Assembly: GCF_026107375.2 (NCBI RefSeq)
Contig: NZ_JAPCIA010000001.1
Span: 2,294,001 to 2,358,000 of the forward strand
DNA from: Sphingomonas sp. BT-65
GTDB taxonomy: Bacteria > Pseudomonadota > Alphaproteobacteria > Sphingomonadales > Sphingomonadaceae
Length of the DNA: 64,000 nucleotides
Reading direction: 5' to 3'
Positions within the stretch are counted from its first letter, which is position 1. Every line of letters begins with the position of its first letter. The position numbers and the translations under genes are program-made. The notes beneath the pieces are model-generated. The model worked only from the letters and a program-made list of their open reading frames with translations, ran no database searches and was not told the origin of the DNA. Shown here in pieces: positions 32,601 through 42,113 of the stretch.

Positions 32601-33146
32601 ATGGTGAACGGGCCGGTCCTCTTCACCGAGCGGCTACTCCTGCGCCGCCCGGCGGCGGCGGATCTCGACGGCTGGGCGGCCTTCTCCGCCGATCCGGTCG
32701 CGATGGAGCATCTCGGCGGTCCCGTCGAACGCAGCGTCGCCTGGCGCCACCTCTGCATCATGGCGGGCGCGTGGGAAATCGCCGGCTACGGCATGTTCTC
32801 GGTGATCGAGCGCACCACCGGCAAATGGGTCGGCCGGCTCGGCCCCTGGATGCCCGAGGGCTGGCCGGGAACCGAGGTCGGCTGGGGCGTCGCGTCGGAG
32901 TTCGCCGGCAAGGGCTATGCGCATGAGGGCGCGGTCGCCGCGATGGATTATGCGGTCGAAATTCTCGGCTGGACCAATGTGATCCATACCATCGCGCCCG
33001 AGAATAGCCGCTCGATCCGCCTCGCGCAGCGGCTCGGCTCGTACAATATGGGGCCAACGAAGCTGCCGGCGCCTTATGCGGACGTTGCCGTGGACGCCTG
33101 GGGCCAGACCGCCAAGGAATGGCGGGCGAGGCGCGCCGCGAAATGA
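32601..33146 (+). CDS. GNAT-family N-acetyltransferase (RimJ/RimL type)
   Basis: A 181-residue acetyltransferase of the Acetyltransf_3 group that modifies protein N-termini or small amines using acetyl-CoA. Visible features are the opening LFTERLLLRRPAAADL, the central beta strand with WVGRLGPWMPEGWPG, the acetyl-CoA loop region EFAGKGYAHEGAVAAM (about residues 98-113), and the C-terminal IAPENSRSIRLAQRLG motif. The ATG at 32601 lies 7 bases after the ribH stop. It overlaps the next gene by ATGA. Its substrate is unknown; linkage with the riboflavin operon is probably only positional. Confidence 0.88.
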   Translation: MVNGPVLFTERLLLRRPAAADLDGWAAFSADPVAMEHLGGPVERSVAWRHLCIMAGAWEIAGYGMFSVIERTTGKWVGRLGPWMPEGWPGTEVGWGVASEFAGKGYAHEGAVAAMDYAVEILGWTNVIHTIAPENSRSIRLAQRLGSYNMGPTKLPAPYADVAVDAWGQTAKEWRARRAAK

Positions 33147-33589
33147 CCGACGCGCCGCCCAGCCGCTACAAGGTAGTTGAGCGCGGGCGGCGGCTGGTGG
33201 TGATCGATACGCGAACCGGGCAGCCAGCGGTGCGCGAGCCGGTGGTGCGTGCGCCCTCGCCCTCAGGCACGCCTGCCGTCCGGCCGGTAGAGACGATGAC
33301 GCCGAGCAGCGTCGACGATCGCAGCGGCAGCGCCATCCTCACTACCTCGCGCCTCTACGACCTCAAGGGGCCGCGCCGGATCGTGATGAGCGACAATTTC
33401 TCCAATCGCCTTGGCCGCGCGCTGGGCGGCTGGATAATCGCGCTGTTCATCTTCGTCGCGGTGACCGCGCTCTTCTTCCCGTGGCTGCTGCTGCTCCCGC
33501 TCGTGATGCTCTTCCAGCCCAAGGCCCGCGCGGTGTTCCGCCAATGGATCACAGCGCGGCTCGACGAGACCGATCGCACCGCATCCTGA
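33143..33589 (+). CDS. Small membrane protein, unknown function
   Basis: A 148-residue protein: a polar N-terminal half (residues 1-95) with a beta-rich start (YKVVERGRRLVVIDTRTG) and a Pro/Ser/Thr-rich linker, then one long or two short transmembrane helices (about 98-124; WIIALFIFVAVTALFF and LLLLPLVMLF), and a basic C-terminus. The ATG overlaps the acetyltransferase stop (ATGA), so translation is coupled. I do not recognise a named family. Confidence 0.65.
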   Translation: MTDAPPSRYKVVERGRRLVVIDTRTGQPAVREPVVRAPSPSGTPAVRPVETMTPSSVDDRSGSAILTTSRLYDLKGPRRIVMSDNFSNRLGRALGGWIIALFIFVAVTALFFPWLLLLPLVMLFQPKARAVFRQWITARLDETDRTAS

Positions 33590-33624
33590 GCCCGCACCGG
33601 CCTGTGAAATTTTCCTGCCGATGG

Positions 33625-33639
33625 GTTGCAATACGCAAC
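33625..33639. promoter_or_regulatory. Dyad GTTGC-N5-GCAAC upstream of the DMT exporter gene
   Basis: GTTGCAATACGCAAC has 5-bp perfect arms and lies 22 bases before the ATG of the EamA-type transporter, next to its TAGGAGG ribosome site. It resembles operator dyads of Lrp- or MarR-type regulators; the binding protein is unknown. Confidence 0.35.
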
Positions 33640-33660
33640 AGTTAGGAGGCTAAGGGCGGC

Positions 33661-34596
33661 ATGCATCAGCGAGCTGCCTCACGACAAGCTGCGCCGCAGC
33701 ACAGCGGGACTGCGCCGCCCTTCGCGGCGCTGATCCTCGGCAATATCGCGCTCGCCTTCGGTCCGTGGTTCGTGCGCGCCGCCGATGTCGGTCCCGTCGC
33801 GGCGGGGTTCTGGCGGCTGGCGATCGGTGTGCCGTTCCTGTTCGCGATCGTCTTCGTGATGGAGCGCAATCCGCTGCGGAATGCCAAGGGGCTCGGCCTT
33901 GTCCTGCTGCTCGCCGGCATCGCTTTCGCCGCCGATCTCGCTTCGTGGCATGTCGGCATCCTGCACACGACCCTCGCCAACGCGACGCTGTTCGGCAACT
34001 CGGCGACGCTCATGTACCCGATTTGGGGGTTCCTGATCGCGCGCGCTTGGCCGACGCGGCAGCAGGGAGTCGCGCTCGCGCTCGCCGCGCTCGGCGCGGG
34101 GCTACTGCTCGGCCGCTCCTACAGCCTGTCGCCCGAGCATTTGCTCGGCGACCTGCTCTGCCTGCTCGCCGGGGTCCTCTATACCGTCTATTTCATCCTC
34201 ATGGCCCGCGCGCGTGGCGCCATGACGCCGCTGCCGGCGCTGGCGCTGTCGAGTGCTGCCGGAATTCTGCCCCTCCTGCTCTTCGCCATCGCACTCGGTG
34301 AACAGATCTGGCCGCAAAATTGGGGCGTGCTCGTCGGCCTCGCACTCGCCAGCCAGGTGCTCGGCCAAGGGCTGCTGATCTACGCGCTCGGGCATCTCTC
34401 GCCGCTCGTCGTCGGCATCGCCCTGCTCTCGCAGCCGATCGTCGCGGGGACCGTCGGCTGGATCGTCTATGACGAGCGGCTCGGCCTGCCCGATTTCATC
34501 GGCGCGATCCTGGTCGCGATCGCGCTCGTCCTGGTCCGCCGCGGCTCGGCACCGGCCGGGCAGGTTGCAACCGCGGAAAGCGAGGCTAAGTCTTGA
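33661..34596 (+). CDS. EamA/DMT-superfamily transporter
   Basis: A 311-residue inner-membrane protein with ten predicted transmembrane helices arranged as two EamA repeats (residues about 20-150 and 165-295), each opening with a polar pocket helix (for example WFVRAADVGPVAAGFWRLAIG). Members export amino acids, purines or other metabolites. A strong TAGGAGG ribosome site precedes the ATG. A short dyad upstream (33625-33639) suggests dedicated regulation. The COQ9 gene follows after 3 bases. Confidence 0.88.
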   Translation: MHQRAASRQAAPQHSGTAPPFAALILGNIALAFGPWFVRAADVGPVAAGFWRLAIGVPFLFAIVFVMERNPLRNAKGLGLVLLLAGIAFAADLASWHVGILHTTLANATLFGNSATLMYPIWGFLIARAWPTRQQGVALALAALGAGLLLGRSYSLSPEHLLGDLLCLLAGVLYTVYFILMARARGAMTPLPALALSSAAGILPLLLFAIALGEQIWPQNWGVLVGLALASQVLGQGLLIYALGHLSPLVVGIALLSQPIVAGTVGWIVYDERLGLPDFIGAILVAIALVLVRRGSAPAGQVATAESEAKS

Positions 34597-34599
34597 ACC

Positions 34600-35259
34600 A
34601 TGGCTGACGTTGCCGACATGACGCTTGACGAGCTGCGCGAGGCGCTTGCACCGCATCTCGCCCCCAATGCCGCCTTCGATGGCTGGGGCGCGACCGCGGT
34701 GGACGCGGCGGCCGACGCGATCGGCGCGGACCGCGACGTCGCCCGGCTCGCTGTCCCCGGCAATGCGGTCGACATGATCGATCTATGGTTCGAGCAGATC
34801 GACCGGCGGATGGCCGAGGCGCTGCCGCCCGAGACGCTCGGCGCGATGAAAATTCGGCAGAAGATCACCGCCCTTGTCGAAGCCCGGTTAGCCGCGCTCG
34901 CCCCGAATCGCGAGGCGCTGCGCCGTGCCGTCGCAATCCTCGCCATGCCGCAGAACGCCGCGCGCGCCGCCCGGCTCGGCTGGCGTTCGGCCGACACGAT
35001 GTGGCGGCTCGCGGGCGACACCGCGACCGACTATAACCACTACACCAAGCGCGCGATGCTCGCCGGCATCTATGCCGCCACCATCGCCGTGTTCCTGAAC
35101 GACGAGAGCGAAGGGCAGGCTGAGACCCGCGCCTTCCTAGCCCGCCGGATCGAGAACATCATGCAGTTCGAAAAGGCCAAGGCGAAGCTCGCCGGCCGCA
35201 AGGACCACCGCTTCAGCCTGTCGCGCTTCGTCGGCCGGCTGCGCTACAACGCGCGGTGA
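34600..35259 (+). CDS. COQ9 family protein (ubiquinone biosynthesis accessory factor)
   Basis: A 219-residue protein with the COQ9 pattern: an N-terminal TetR-like helical region (LDELREALAPHLAPNAAFDGWG and AADAIGADRDVARL) and a lipid-binding C-terminal part with MKIRQKITALVEARL, the conserved WRSADTMWRLAGDTATDYNHYTKR block (core DTMWRLAGD, residues about 133-141), and an amphipathic terminal helix near 185-210. COQ9 binds isoprenoid lipids and helps present coenzyme Q intermediates to COQ7. Alphaproteobacteria are the group where bacterial COQ9 occurs, which supports the taxonomic reading. Its stop overlaps the helicase GTG. Confidence 0.9.
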   Translation: MADVADMTLDELREALAPHLAPNAAFDGWGATAVDAAADAIGADRDVARLAVPGNAVDMIDLWFEQIDRRMAEALPPETLGAMKIRQKITALVEARLAALAPNREALRRAVAILAMPQNAARAARLGWRSADTMWRLAGDTATDYNHYTKRAMLAGIYAATIAVFLNDESEGQAETRAFLARRIENIMQFEKAKAKLAGRKDHRFSLSRFVGRLRYNAR

Positions 35260-37976
35260 CGCCGCTTCCCTATCCGGCCCTTCACGCCAGCCATGGCGGC
35301 ATCTGGATCGCGACGGTGGAAGGCACGCGTAGCGTCGGCCGCGGCGAGGCGGTGCGCCTGGCCGCCGATACGCCGATGGTGCTGCTCAACGCGCCGCTCG
35401 CCGCACAGCGCCTCGGCTATGCCGAGCTCTCCGGGCTCGACCTGCTCGAACTCTTCGCCTTTCTCCGCCCCGCACGCTTCATGGTGCCCACGCCCCGCGG
35501 GCTCGCACGCACGCTCGGCCTCGCCGAACCGGCGAACGATGCCGAAATCGCCCCGTTCCTCCGCACCGCCGCCGAAGCGATGCTCGCCATCGCCGGCACG
35601 GACTGGCCCGAGCGCGAGGGCGCGTGGCACGCGGCGCAATCGCTTGCCCGCCTGCGCTGGAGCTGGGCGCCAGCCATCGCCCAGCGTCTGAACCGGCCCG
35701 AAAAGGCCGAGCGCTGGCTCTTCTCGCGCCTCCCCGAATGGACCGAACAGGCGCCACGCACCCCGCCGCGCACGGTGGCGCTCGAACCGGAGGAGGTGCG
35801 CGAACGCCTCGCCGCGCTGACCGGCAACGGCGCCGAGGAACGCGAGGGCCAGCGTCTCTACGCCGAAGCTGCTGCCAGCGCCTTTGCGCCCCGCGCCATG
35901 CGCGATTCGCCCAATCTCGTCCTTGCCGAGGCCGGGACCGGAATCGGCAAGACGCTGGGCTATCTCGCCCCCGCCTCGCTTTGGGCGGCGAAGGCCGGCG
36001 GCGCGGTATGGGTCTCGACCTTCACCAAAGCGCTCCAGCGCCAGCTGGGGCATGAGGGCGAGCGCCTGTTCGCCGACCCCGAAGTCCGCAAGCAGCGCAT
36101 CGTGACGCGCAAGGGCCGCGAGAACTACGTCTGCCTGCTCAACCTCGAGGATGCGCTGCAAGGCGGCTTTGCGGGCCGCGCGGCGATCCTCGCCCAACTC
36201 GTCGCGCGCTGGGCGGCCTATACCGCCGACGGCGACATGGTCGGCGGCGATCTGCCCGGCTGGCTCCCCGCGCTGTTCCGCCGCAACGGCTCGACCGCGC
36301 TCACCGACCGGCGCGGCGAGTGCGTCTATGCCGGCTGCCCGCATTACCGCAAATGCTTCATCGAGCGCGCCGCAAGGGCAAGTGCCGACGCCGACATCGT
36401 CATCGCCAATCATGCGCTGGTGATGGTCAACGCCGCGCGCGGCCGCGAGACCGCGACGCGTCCGACGCGCTACGTGTTCGATGAGGGACACCACCTGTTC
36501 GACGCCGCCGACGCGATGTTCGGCACCGCCTTGTCGGGCCAGGAGACGATCGAGTTGCGGCGCTGGATCACCGGGCCTGAAGGCGGCGCGCGCGGCCGCC
36601 GGCGCGGTCTCGCTGCACGCCTGTCCGACGTCGCGAGCTATGACGATGCCGGCGGCCAGGCGATCGCCGAGGCGGTCGACGCCGCCCGCGCGCTGCCCAC
36701 GGACGGCTGGCTCCAGCGTCTCGCCGAGGGCCAGCCCTTCGGTCCGGTCGAGCAGCTCCTCGCTGCGGTGCGCGGACTCGTCTATGCGCGCGACACCGAC
36801 GGATCGGGCGAAGCCGGCTATGGCATGGAGACCGAGCTCGCGGAACCCGATCCCGCACTAGTCGACGCCGCCACCCCCGCCGCCGCCGCACTCGAGCGGC
36901 TGCTGCGCCCCATGATCGCGCTCGGCCGCCGCCTCGAAGCCGTGCTCGACGATGCGCCCGACTGGATGGACGGACCCGCCCGTGCCCGCATCGAAGGCGC
37001 GATCGCCTCGCTCGGCTGGCGTGCCGAGACGGTGGCGGCATGGCTCGCGCTGATCGCCCGCATCGGCGGCGCCCCGGCCGAGGAGTTCGTCGACTGGCTC
37101 GCCGTCGAACGCGTCGAAGGGCGGGAGATCGATATCGGCCTCCATCGCCGCTGGCTCGATCCGAGCAAGCCCTTCGCCGATACCGTGCTCAAACCCGCGC
37201 ACGGCGCGCTCGTCACCTCGGCGACCTTGCGCGCCGGGGGCGACTGGGACGTCGCCGAGGCGCGCAGCGGCGCGCAGCACCTGCTCCATCCGCCGCAGCG
37301 GTTCGAGGCGCTGTCCCCGTTCGACTATGCCACGCGCTCCGAGGTGATCATCGTCACCGACATCAAGCGCGGCGACATGGGCGCGCTCGCCGCGGCCTAT
37401 GCCCGCCTGATCGTCGCGGCGCAGGGCGGCACGCTCGGCCTGTTCACCGCGATCCGCAGGCTGCGCGCGGTCCATGCCCGCATCGCCGACCGGCTCGCGC
37501 GCGAAGGCCTGCCGCTCTACGCGCAGCATGTCGACCCAATCGACACCGGTACGTTGGTCGACATCTTCCGCGACGATCCGCGCGCGTCGCTGATCGGCAC
37601 CGATGCGCTGCGCGACGGCGTTGACGTGCCCGGCCATTCGCTCCGCCTCGTCGTGATGGAGGGCGTACCCTGGGCCAAGCCCAGCGTGCTCCACGCCGCA
37701 CGCCGGCTGACCAATGGGGGGAGCGCCTATGACGACCGCATCGTCCGCGCGCGGCTCGCCCAGGCGTTCGGCCGGCTGATCCGCCGCGCGGACGATTACG
37801 GCGCGTTCGTCCTGCTCTCCGCTGCGATGCCCTCGCGTCTGCTCGGCGCCTTTCCGCCCGGTACGCCGGTCGCGCGGCTGCCGCTCGACGAGGCGATCCG
37901 GCGCGTCGAACGTCTTTCCTCTGTCGCAAGCTTCGGGCAGAAGGCGCGCGCGACCCCCGAGCCGGAGCCCCGATGA
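35256..37976 (+). CDS. DinG/XPD-family iron-sulfur ATP-dependent DNA helicase
   Basis: A 906-residue superfamily 2 helicase. Walker A is AEAGTGIGKT at residues 224-233; the DEAH-type box reads DEGH starting at D409. Four cysteines between them, C293, C356, C361 and C367 (GECVYAGCPHYRKC), give the [4Fe-4S] cluster of DinG/XPD helicases. The C-terminal motor domain includes SATLR, and a late motif (AFGRLIRRADDYG) matching the QxxGRxIR motif VI. The N-terminal 200 residues are an extra domain not found in E. coli DinG. The likely role is unwinding of R-loops, G4 or damaged-fork structures. GTG start overlaps the COQ9 stop; TGA overlaps the phosphatase ATG. Confidence 0.9.
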   Translation: MTPLPYPALHASHGGIWIATVEGTRSVGRGEAVRLAADTPMVLLNAPLAAQRLGYAELSGLDLLELFAFLRPARFMVPTPRGLARTLGLAEPANDAEIAPFLRTAAEAMLAIAGTDWPEREGAWHAAQSLARLRWSWAPAIAQRLNRPEKAERWLFSRLPEWTEQAPRTPPRTVALEPEEVRERLAALTGNGAEEREGQRLYAEAAASAFAPRAMRDSPNLVLAEAGTGIGKTLGYLAPASLWAAKAGGAVWVSTFTKALQRQLGHEGERLFADPEVRKQRIVTRKGRENYVCLLNLEDALQGGFAGRAAILAQLVARWAAYTADGDMVGGDLPGWLPALFRRNGSTALTDRRGECVYAGCPHYRKCFIERAARASADADIVIANHALVMVNAARGRETATRPTRYVFDEGHHLFDAADAMFGTALSGQETIELRRWITGPEGGARGRRRGLAARLSDVASYDDAGGQAIAEAVDAARALPTDGWLQRLAEGQPFGPVEQLLAAVRGLVYARDTDGSGEAGYGMETELAEPDPALVDAATPAAAALERLLRPMIALGRRLEAVLDDAPDWMDGPARARIEGAIASLGWRAETVAAWLALIARIGGAPAEEFVDWLAVERVEGREIDIGLHRRWLDPSKPFADTVLKPAHGALVTSATLRAGGDWDVAEARSGAQHLLHPPQRFEALSPFDYATRSEVIIVTDIKRGDMGALAAAYARLIVAAQGGTLGLFTAIRRLRAVHARIADRLAREGLPLYAQHVDPIDTGTLVDIFRDDPRASLIGTDALRDGVDVPGHSLRLVVMEGVPWAKPSVLHAARRLTNGGSAYDDRIVRARLAQAFGRLIRRADDYGAFVLLSAAMPSRLLGAFPPGTPVARLPLDEAIRRVERLSSVASFGQKARATPEPEPR

Positions 37977-38515
37977 AGACTCTGACGTTGCTGCGCCACG
38001 CCAAATCGAGCTGGGAAGATCCCGTGGCGCGCGATTTCGACCGGCCGCTCAACGCCAAGGGGCAGCGCGCCGCGGTCACCGTCGGCCGCCATCTGCGCGG
38101 CGAGGCGATGCGCTTCGATCACGTCGTCGCCTCGCCGGCCGCGCGCGTCGTCGAGACGGTCGAGCAGCTTGAGCAGGGCTATGGCAGCCAGCTCGCGCCC
38201 GCTTGGGACCGGCGCATCTACCTCGCCTCCGCCTCGAGCCTGCTCGACGTCGTCCACGAGCTTCCCGCGGGTGCCGAGAGCGCGCTGCTGATCGGCCATA
38301 ATCCGGGCCTCGAGGATCTGATCCTGAAGCTGATCCCCAATCGTGCCGGCGATGCCCTACGCGATTCAGTGGAGGAAAAATTCCCTACCGCCGCCCTCGC
38401 GATAATGACCTTCGAGGTGAGTGATTGGCATGCAGTCCGCGCGGACGGCGGGACGCTCGTCCGCTTCACCCGCCCGCGCGATCTCGACCCGGCGCTCGGC
38501 CCCAGCCGGGACTGA
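37973..38515 (+). CDS. SixA-like histidine phosphatase
   Basis: A 180-residue protein of the histidine phosphatase (RHG) superfamily, SixA branch. The catalytic RHG-type motif reads LLRHAKSSW with H9, the second conserved arginine region is SPAARVVETVEQL (residues 56-68), and the second catalytic histidine is in LIGHNPGLEDL (about residue 104). SixA dephosphorylates phosphohistidine in histidine-containing phosphotransfer proteins; for this homologue the substrate is not established. It overlaps the helicase stop by four bases and converges with merR. Confidence 0.88.
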   Translation: MKTLTLLRHAKSSWEDPVARDFDRPLNAKGQRAAVTVGRHLRGEAMRFDHVVASPAARVVETVEQLEQGYGSQLAPAWDRRIYLASASSLLDVVHELPAGAESALLIGHNPGLEDLILKLIPNRAGDALRDSVEEKFPTAALAIMTFEVSDWHAVRADGGTLVRFTRPRDLDPALGPSRD

Positions 38516-38518
38516 CGC

Positions 38519-38863
38519 TCAGCCGTCGCGCTTGAGCGCTTCGGCGAGCGTATCGCGAACCGTCTGCAGCGACTCCCCACTCTTGCCCCGCACCCCGCGC
38601 TCGGCGTCAAGCAGCCGCTGTACGCCGCGGATGGTGTAGCCCTCTTGGCCGAGCAGCGAGTCGATTCGCCGCACCAGCGCGACATCCTCGGGCCGGTAAT
38701 AGCGGCGCCCGCCCGCGCGCTGGAGCGGGCGTAGCTGCGCGAACCGCGTTTCCCAATATCTCAGGATATGCTGGGGACGCCCGACTTCCTGCGCGAGTTC
38801 ACCGATCGTCCGGAAGGCGCCAGGTTTCTTCTCTGACACCCCCTTATCCGGACCGGTGGCCAT
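38519..38863 (-). CDS. MerR-family transcriptional regulator
   Basis: A 114-residue protein with an N-terminal MerR winged HTH (RTIGELAQEVGRPQHILRYW, residues about 20-39, and GRRYYRPEDVALVRRI) and a short C-terminal helix. It has no metal-binding cysteines, so it is a small MerR-like factor rather than a metal sensor. It sits directly after ihfA, as in the conserved alphaproteobacterial plsX-fabH-ihfA-merR order. The ATG at 38863 lies 1 base past the ihfA stop; an upstream in-frame start inside ihfA is rejected. Confidence 0.88.
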   Translation of the reverse strand: MATGPDKGVSEKKPGAFRTIGELAQEVGRPQHILRYWETRFAQLRPLQRAGGRRYYRPEDVALVRRIDSLLGQEGYTIRGVQRLLDAERGVRGKSGESLQTVRDTLAEALKRDG

Positions 38864-38864
38864 C

Positions 38865-39164
38865 TTACCCCCCGTTGACGATCCGGTCACGCAGCATCTG
38901 ACTGGCGCGGAACGTCAGCACGCGGCGCGGCGCGATCGGCACTTCGACGCCGGTCTTCGGATTGCGGCCGATCCGTTCGCCCTTGTCGCGCAGGACGAAA
39001 CTGCCGAAGCCCGAGATCTTGACGTTCTCACCATGGGCAAGCGCCTCGCACATGTGGCGCAGGATCTGCTCGACGAGACGCGACGCATCCGCACGCGACA
39101 GGCCCACTTCACGATGCAGCGCATCGGCAAGATCGGCTCTGGTCAGCGTCGCAGCGGTGGCCAT
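38865..39164 (-). CDS. ihfA: Integration host factor subunit alpha
   Basis: A 99-residue DNA-bending protein of the HU/IHF family. It has the alpha-subunit start [19 protein letters not shown], the beta-arm [16 protein letters not shown] with the intercalating proline in RNPKTG, and the [14 protein letters not shown] tail. It acts as a heterodimer with IhfB in recombination, replication and promoter architecture, including phage-type integrases. The ATG at 39164 gives the canonical length; earlier in-frame codons are not conserved. Confidence 0.95.
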   Translation of the reverse strand: MATAATLTRADLADALHREVGLSRADASRLVEQILRHMCEALAHGENVKISGFGSFVLRDKGERIGRNPKTGVEVPIAPRRVLTFRASQMLRDRIVNGG

Positions 39165-39254
39165 TGTTGAATCTCCCAGTCGGGCCTTCGTAATACCGTA
39201 ACACATGGATATCACAGCGCAACCATCGTTACGCGCTCGTGACGAGCCGGCGTC

Positions 39255-40235
39255 TCAGAAGCGGACGACCGCAGCCCCCCAGGTGAATCCGCCACCCATC
39301 GCTTCGAGCACCAGCAGGTCGCCCTGCTTGATCCGTCCATCGCGCACCGCCGTGTCCAGCGCCAGCGGTACCGAGGCGGCGGAGGTATTGGCATGTTCGT
39401 CGACCGTCACGATCACCTTCCCGGGCGCGAGGCCGAGCTTCTTCGCAGTCGCGTCGAGGATGCGGGCATTGGCCTGATGGGGTACCACCCAATCGACATC
39501 GGCCGGATCGAGCCCTGCAGCCGACAGGCTCTCGCCCATCACGGCCGCGAGGTTGACCACCGCATGGCGGAACACTTCCTTGCCCTTCATCCGCAGCTTA
39601 CCGACCGTGCCGGTGGTCGAAGGGCCGCCATCGACATAGAGGAGCTGGTTGTGACGTCCGTCGGCATGCAGCTTGGCGGCGAGCACGCCGCGCCCGTCGC
39701 GTGACGCCGTCTCCTGCGCTTCGAGCACGATCGCGCCTGCGCCGTCGCCGAACAGCACGCAGGTCGCGCGGTCCTCCCAGTCGAGGATGCGGCTGAACGT
39801 CTCCGCGCCGATCACCAGCGCGCGGTTCGCACTGCCCGCGCGGATCATGCTCTCCGCCACCTGCAGCGCGTAGAGGAAGCCAGAGCAGACCGCGGCGACG
39901 TCGAACGCGACGCAATCGGCGATGCCGAGCGCCGCCTGCACCTTGGTCGCGCTGGCAGGGAAGGTCTGGTCCGGGGTCGCGGTTGCGAGCACGATCAGGT
40001 CGATATCGGTGGCCGCGGTTCCCGCCGCCGCCAGCGCCGCCTTCGCCGCATCGGTCGCCAGCGTCGCGGTGGTCTCGCCCTCCGCGGCGATATGGCGGAA
40101 GCGGATGCCGGTGCGCTCGACGATCCACTCGTCGCTCGTGTCGACCTGCTCCGCCAGCTCGGCGTTCGACACGCGGCGCGGCGGCAATGCCGAACCGGTT
40201 CCGGTGATCACCGCGCGACGCACCAACTCACTCAT
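39255..40235 (-). CDS. fabH: 3-oxoacyl-ACP synthase III
   Basis: Initiates fatty-acid synthesis by condensing acetyl-CoA with malonyl-ACP. A 326-residue thiolase-fold enzyme with the complete catalytic triad C117 ([11 protein letters not shown]), H253 (VPHQAN) and N283 (EHANTSAAS), and the start signature [12 protein letters not shown] (residues 33-44). The ATG overlaps the plsX stop by four bases, the usual coupling for these two lipid genes. Confidence 0.96.
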   Translation of the reverse strand: MSELVRRAVITGTGSALPPRRVSNAELAEQVDTSDEWIVERTGIRFRHIAAEGETTATLATDAAKAALAAAGTAATDIDLIVLATATPDQTFPASATKVQAALGIADCVAFDVAAVCSGFLYALQVAESMIRAGSANRALVIGAETFSRILDWEDRATCVLFGDGAGAIVLEAQETASRDGRGVLAAKLHADGRHNQLLYVDGGPSTTGTVGKLRMKGKEVFRHAVVNLAAVMGESLSAAGLDPADVDWVVPHQANARILDATAKKLGLAPGKVIVTVDEHANTSAASVPLALDTAVRDGRIKQGDLLVLEAMGGGFTWGAAVVRF

Positions 40236-41263
40236 GCCGCTTGTGCCTCGAAATTACCCAGATCCTCGGCGATCCTTCGCGTAAGATCGTCACGCACCAT
40301 CTTCGCCGCAACGCCGATCGCCGTGTCGACGCCCAGCTCGTTGGCGCTGCCGTGGCTCTTCACGACGATGCCGTTGAGACCGAGAAAGACCGCGCCATTG
40401 TGGTTGTTGGGATCGAGATGATGCCGCAGCAGCTCGGTCGCCGGGCGCGAGATCAGGAAGCCGATCTTGGATCGCGTCGAGCTGGAGAAAGCGCGCCGTA
40501 GTAGGTCGGCGACGAAGCGCGCGGTACCTTCGACCGTCTTGAGTGCAATATTGCCCGCAAAGCCGTCGCACACGATCACATCGACATCGCCGCGCGACAG
40601 CGCATTGCCCTCTATGAACCCGGTAAACTCGAGCGGCAGGTGAGTCGCGGCACGCAATCGCTGCGCGGCATCGCGGATGATGTCGGTGCCCTTCATCTCC
40701 TCGGTGCCGATGTTGAGTAGCGCGACGCGCGGCGCCTGCAGGTCGAGCACCGTCCGCGCATAAGCGGCGCCCATCACCGCGAACTGGATGAGGTTGCGGC
40801 TGTCGACCTCGGTGTTCGCGCCGAGATCGAGCATCACCACGTCATTGGCGCCCAGCGTCGGCATCAGCGCGGCGAGTGCAGGGCGGTCGATCCCGGGCAT
40901 GGTGCGCAGCGCAAGCTTCGACATCGCCATCAGCGCACCGGTATTGCCCGACGAAACCGCCGCGGCGGCCTCGCCCTTCTTCACCAGGTCAATGGCGATG
41001 CCCATCGAGGTCACCTTGGCGCGGCGGATCGCCTGGCTCGGCTTGTCGTCGGCGGTAACGACCTCCGGCGCGTGGACGATCTCCGACGCGGCGGTGAGGT
41101 TGGGGTGCGTCTTGAGGCCCTCGCGTATCGCGGCCTCGTCGCCCACCAGCAGGAAGCGCATCCCGTCGAACCGGCGGCGCGCACGCGCGACCCCGGCGAG
41201 CATGACCGCCAGCCCCTCGTCGCCGCCCATCGCATCGACGGCGATCCGCGCGCTGGAGGTCAT
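40232..41263 (-). CDS. plsX: Phosphate acyltransferase
   Basis: Peripheral membrane enzyme making acyl-phosphate from acyl-ACP for the PlsX/PlsY route to lysophosphatidic acid. A 343-residue protein with the family start [12 protein letters not shown], the [10 protein letters not shown] segment (residues about 104-113), and the [20 protein letters not shown] block near the C-terminal third. It lies between rpmF (upstream) and fabH, the standard order. About 26 bases separate it from the rpmF stop. Confidence 0.96.
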   Translation of the reverse strand: MTSSARIAVDAMGGDEGLAVMLAGVARARRRFDGMRFLLVGDEAAIREGLKTHPNLTAASEIVHAPEVVTADDKPSQAIRRAKVTSMGIAIDLVKKGEAAAAVSSGNTGALMAMSKLALRTMPGIDRPALAALMPTLGANDVVMLDLGANTEVDSRNLIQFAVMGAAYARTVLDLQAPRVALLNIGTEEMKGTDIIRDAAQRLRAATHLPLEFTGFIEGNALSRGDVDVIVCDGFAGNIALKTVEGTARFVADLLRRAFSSSTRSKIGFLISRPATELLRHHLDPNNHNGAVFLGLNGIVVKSHGSANELGVDTAIGVAAKMVRDDLTRRIAEDLGNFEAQAA

Positions 41264-41289
41264 GGATGACAGCCCCTGTTGCTTCGAGT

Positions 41290-41469
41290 TCAGCCCTCGA
41301 CCGAGACGATCTCGCGGCCGTTATAGTGACCGCAGGCGCCGCACAGCACGTGCGGGCGCTTGAGCTCACCGCAGTTCGAGCATTCCTGGAACGCCTCGAC
41401 CTTCAGCGCGTCGTGCGCCCGGCGCATGCCGCGGCGGCTCGGCGAAACTTTTCTCTTAGGGACGGCCAT
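41290..41469 (-). CDS. rpmF: 50S ribosomal protein L32
   Basis: A 59-residue ribosomal protein. The start [20 protein letters not shown] is invariant in the family and fixes the ATG at 41469 (a longer frame upstream is not conserved). Four cysteines in two pairs, CSNC and CGAC (residues about 30-50), form the zinc ribbon, so this is the zinc-binding C+ form. It heads the rpmF-plsX-fabH-ihfA-merR set. Confidence 0.97.
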   Translation of the reverse strand: MAVPKRKVSPSRRGMRRAHDALKVEAFQECSNCGELKRPHVLCGACGHYNGREIVSVEG

Positions 41470-41678
41470 TTCGGCAACCTTCTTGGATTCGTCATCAAAA
41501 AACTGGATCGCGATACGCCCGGCGCGGCGAACGGGCAAGCGCCGTGGAACCGGCACCCGCCGGACCGCCGGTCTGGCCTGTCGCGAAGCGAGCGAGCGCC
41601 TATACCGATTTTCGGCCAAGTTGCAAGGCGGCGCGCGGCATGGCAGCGAGGGCGGGTCAAAAAGGGGGAACCGACTTC

Positions 41679-42113
41679 ATGGACGCGATCATCCTGCCCG
41701 TGGCGCTCGCCACCACCGCCGCCTGCGCGCTGATCAACCTGTGGCTCGCATTCCGGGTGGGGATCGTGCGGCGATCCGAGAAGGTCTCGATCGGCGACGG
41801 CGGCAGCCCGAAGCTGACCGCGCGGATGCGCGCGCAGCTCAACTTCGCCGAATATGCGCCGATCGTGCTGATCCTGATCGCGCTGATCGAGCTCGCGGTT
41901 GGCACCGTCGATTGGCTGTGGGCGGTCGCGGTCGTGTTCGTCGTCGCGCGCATCCTGCATCCGTTCGGGATGGACGGCTGGCGCCCGGGCCGGGCGATCG
42001 GGATCATCCTGACCTTCCTGGTGATCGCCGGTCTGGCGCTCTATGCCGCGAGCATCCCGTTCCTGAGCTTCGGCGAGACCGAGACGATCGAGATGATCCA
42101 GACCGCCGGCTAG
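41679..42113 (+). CDS. MAPEG-family membrane protein
   Basis: A 144-residue four-helix membrane protein of the MAPEG superfamily (relatives of microsomal glutathione transferase and FLAP). The family pattern RMRAQLNFAEYAPIVLILIALIE (core RAQLNFAEYAPI, residues about 51-62) contains the conserved N and E positions, followed by ARILHPFGM near residue 92. Bacterial members may conjugate glutathione to reactive lipids, but the activity of this subgroup is unproven. The ATG at 41679 puts the first membrane helix at the N-terminus. It converges with nudC and overlaps its stop by four bases. Confidence 0.88.
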   Translation: MDAIILPVALATTAACALINLWLAFRVGIVRRSEKVSIGDGGSPKLTARMRAQLNFAEYAPIVLILIALIELAVGTVDWLWAVAVVFVVARILHPFGMDGWRPGRAIGIILTFLVIAGLALYAASIPFLSFGETETIEMIQTAG

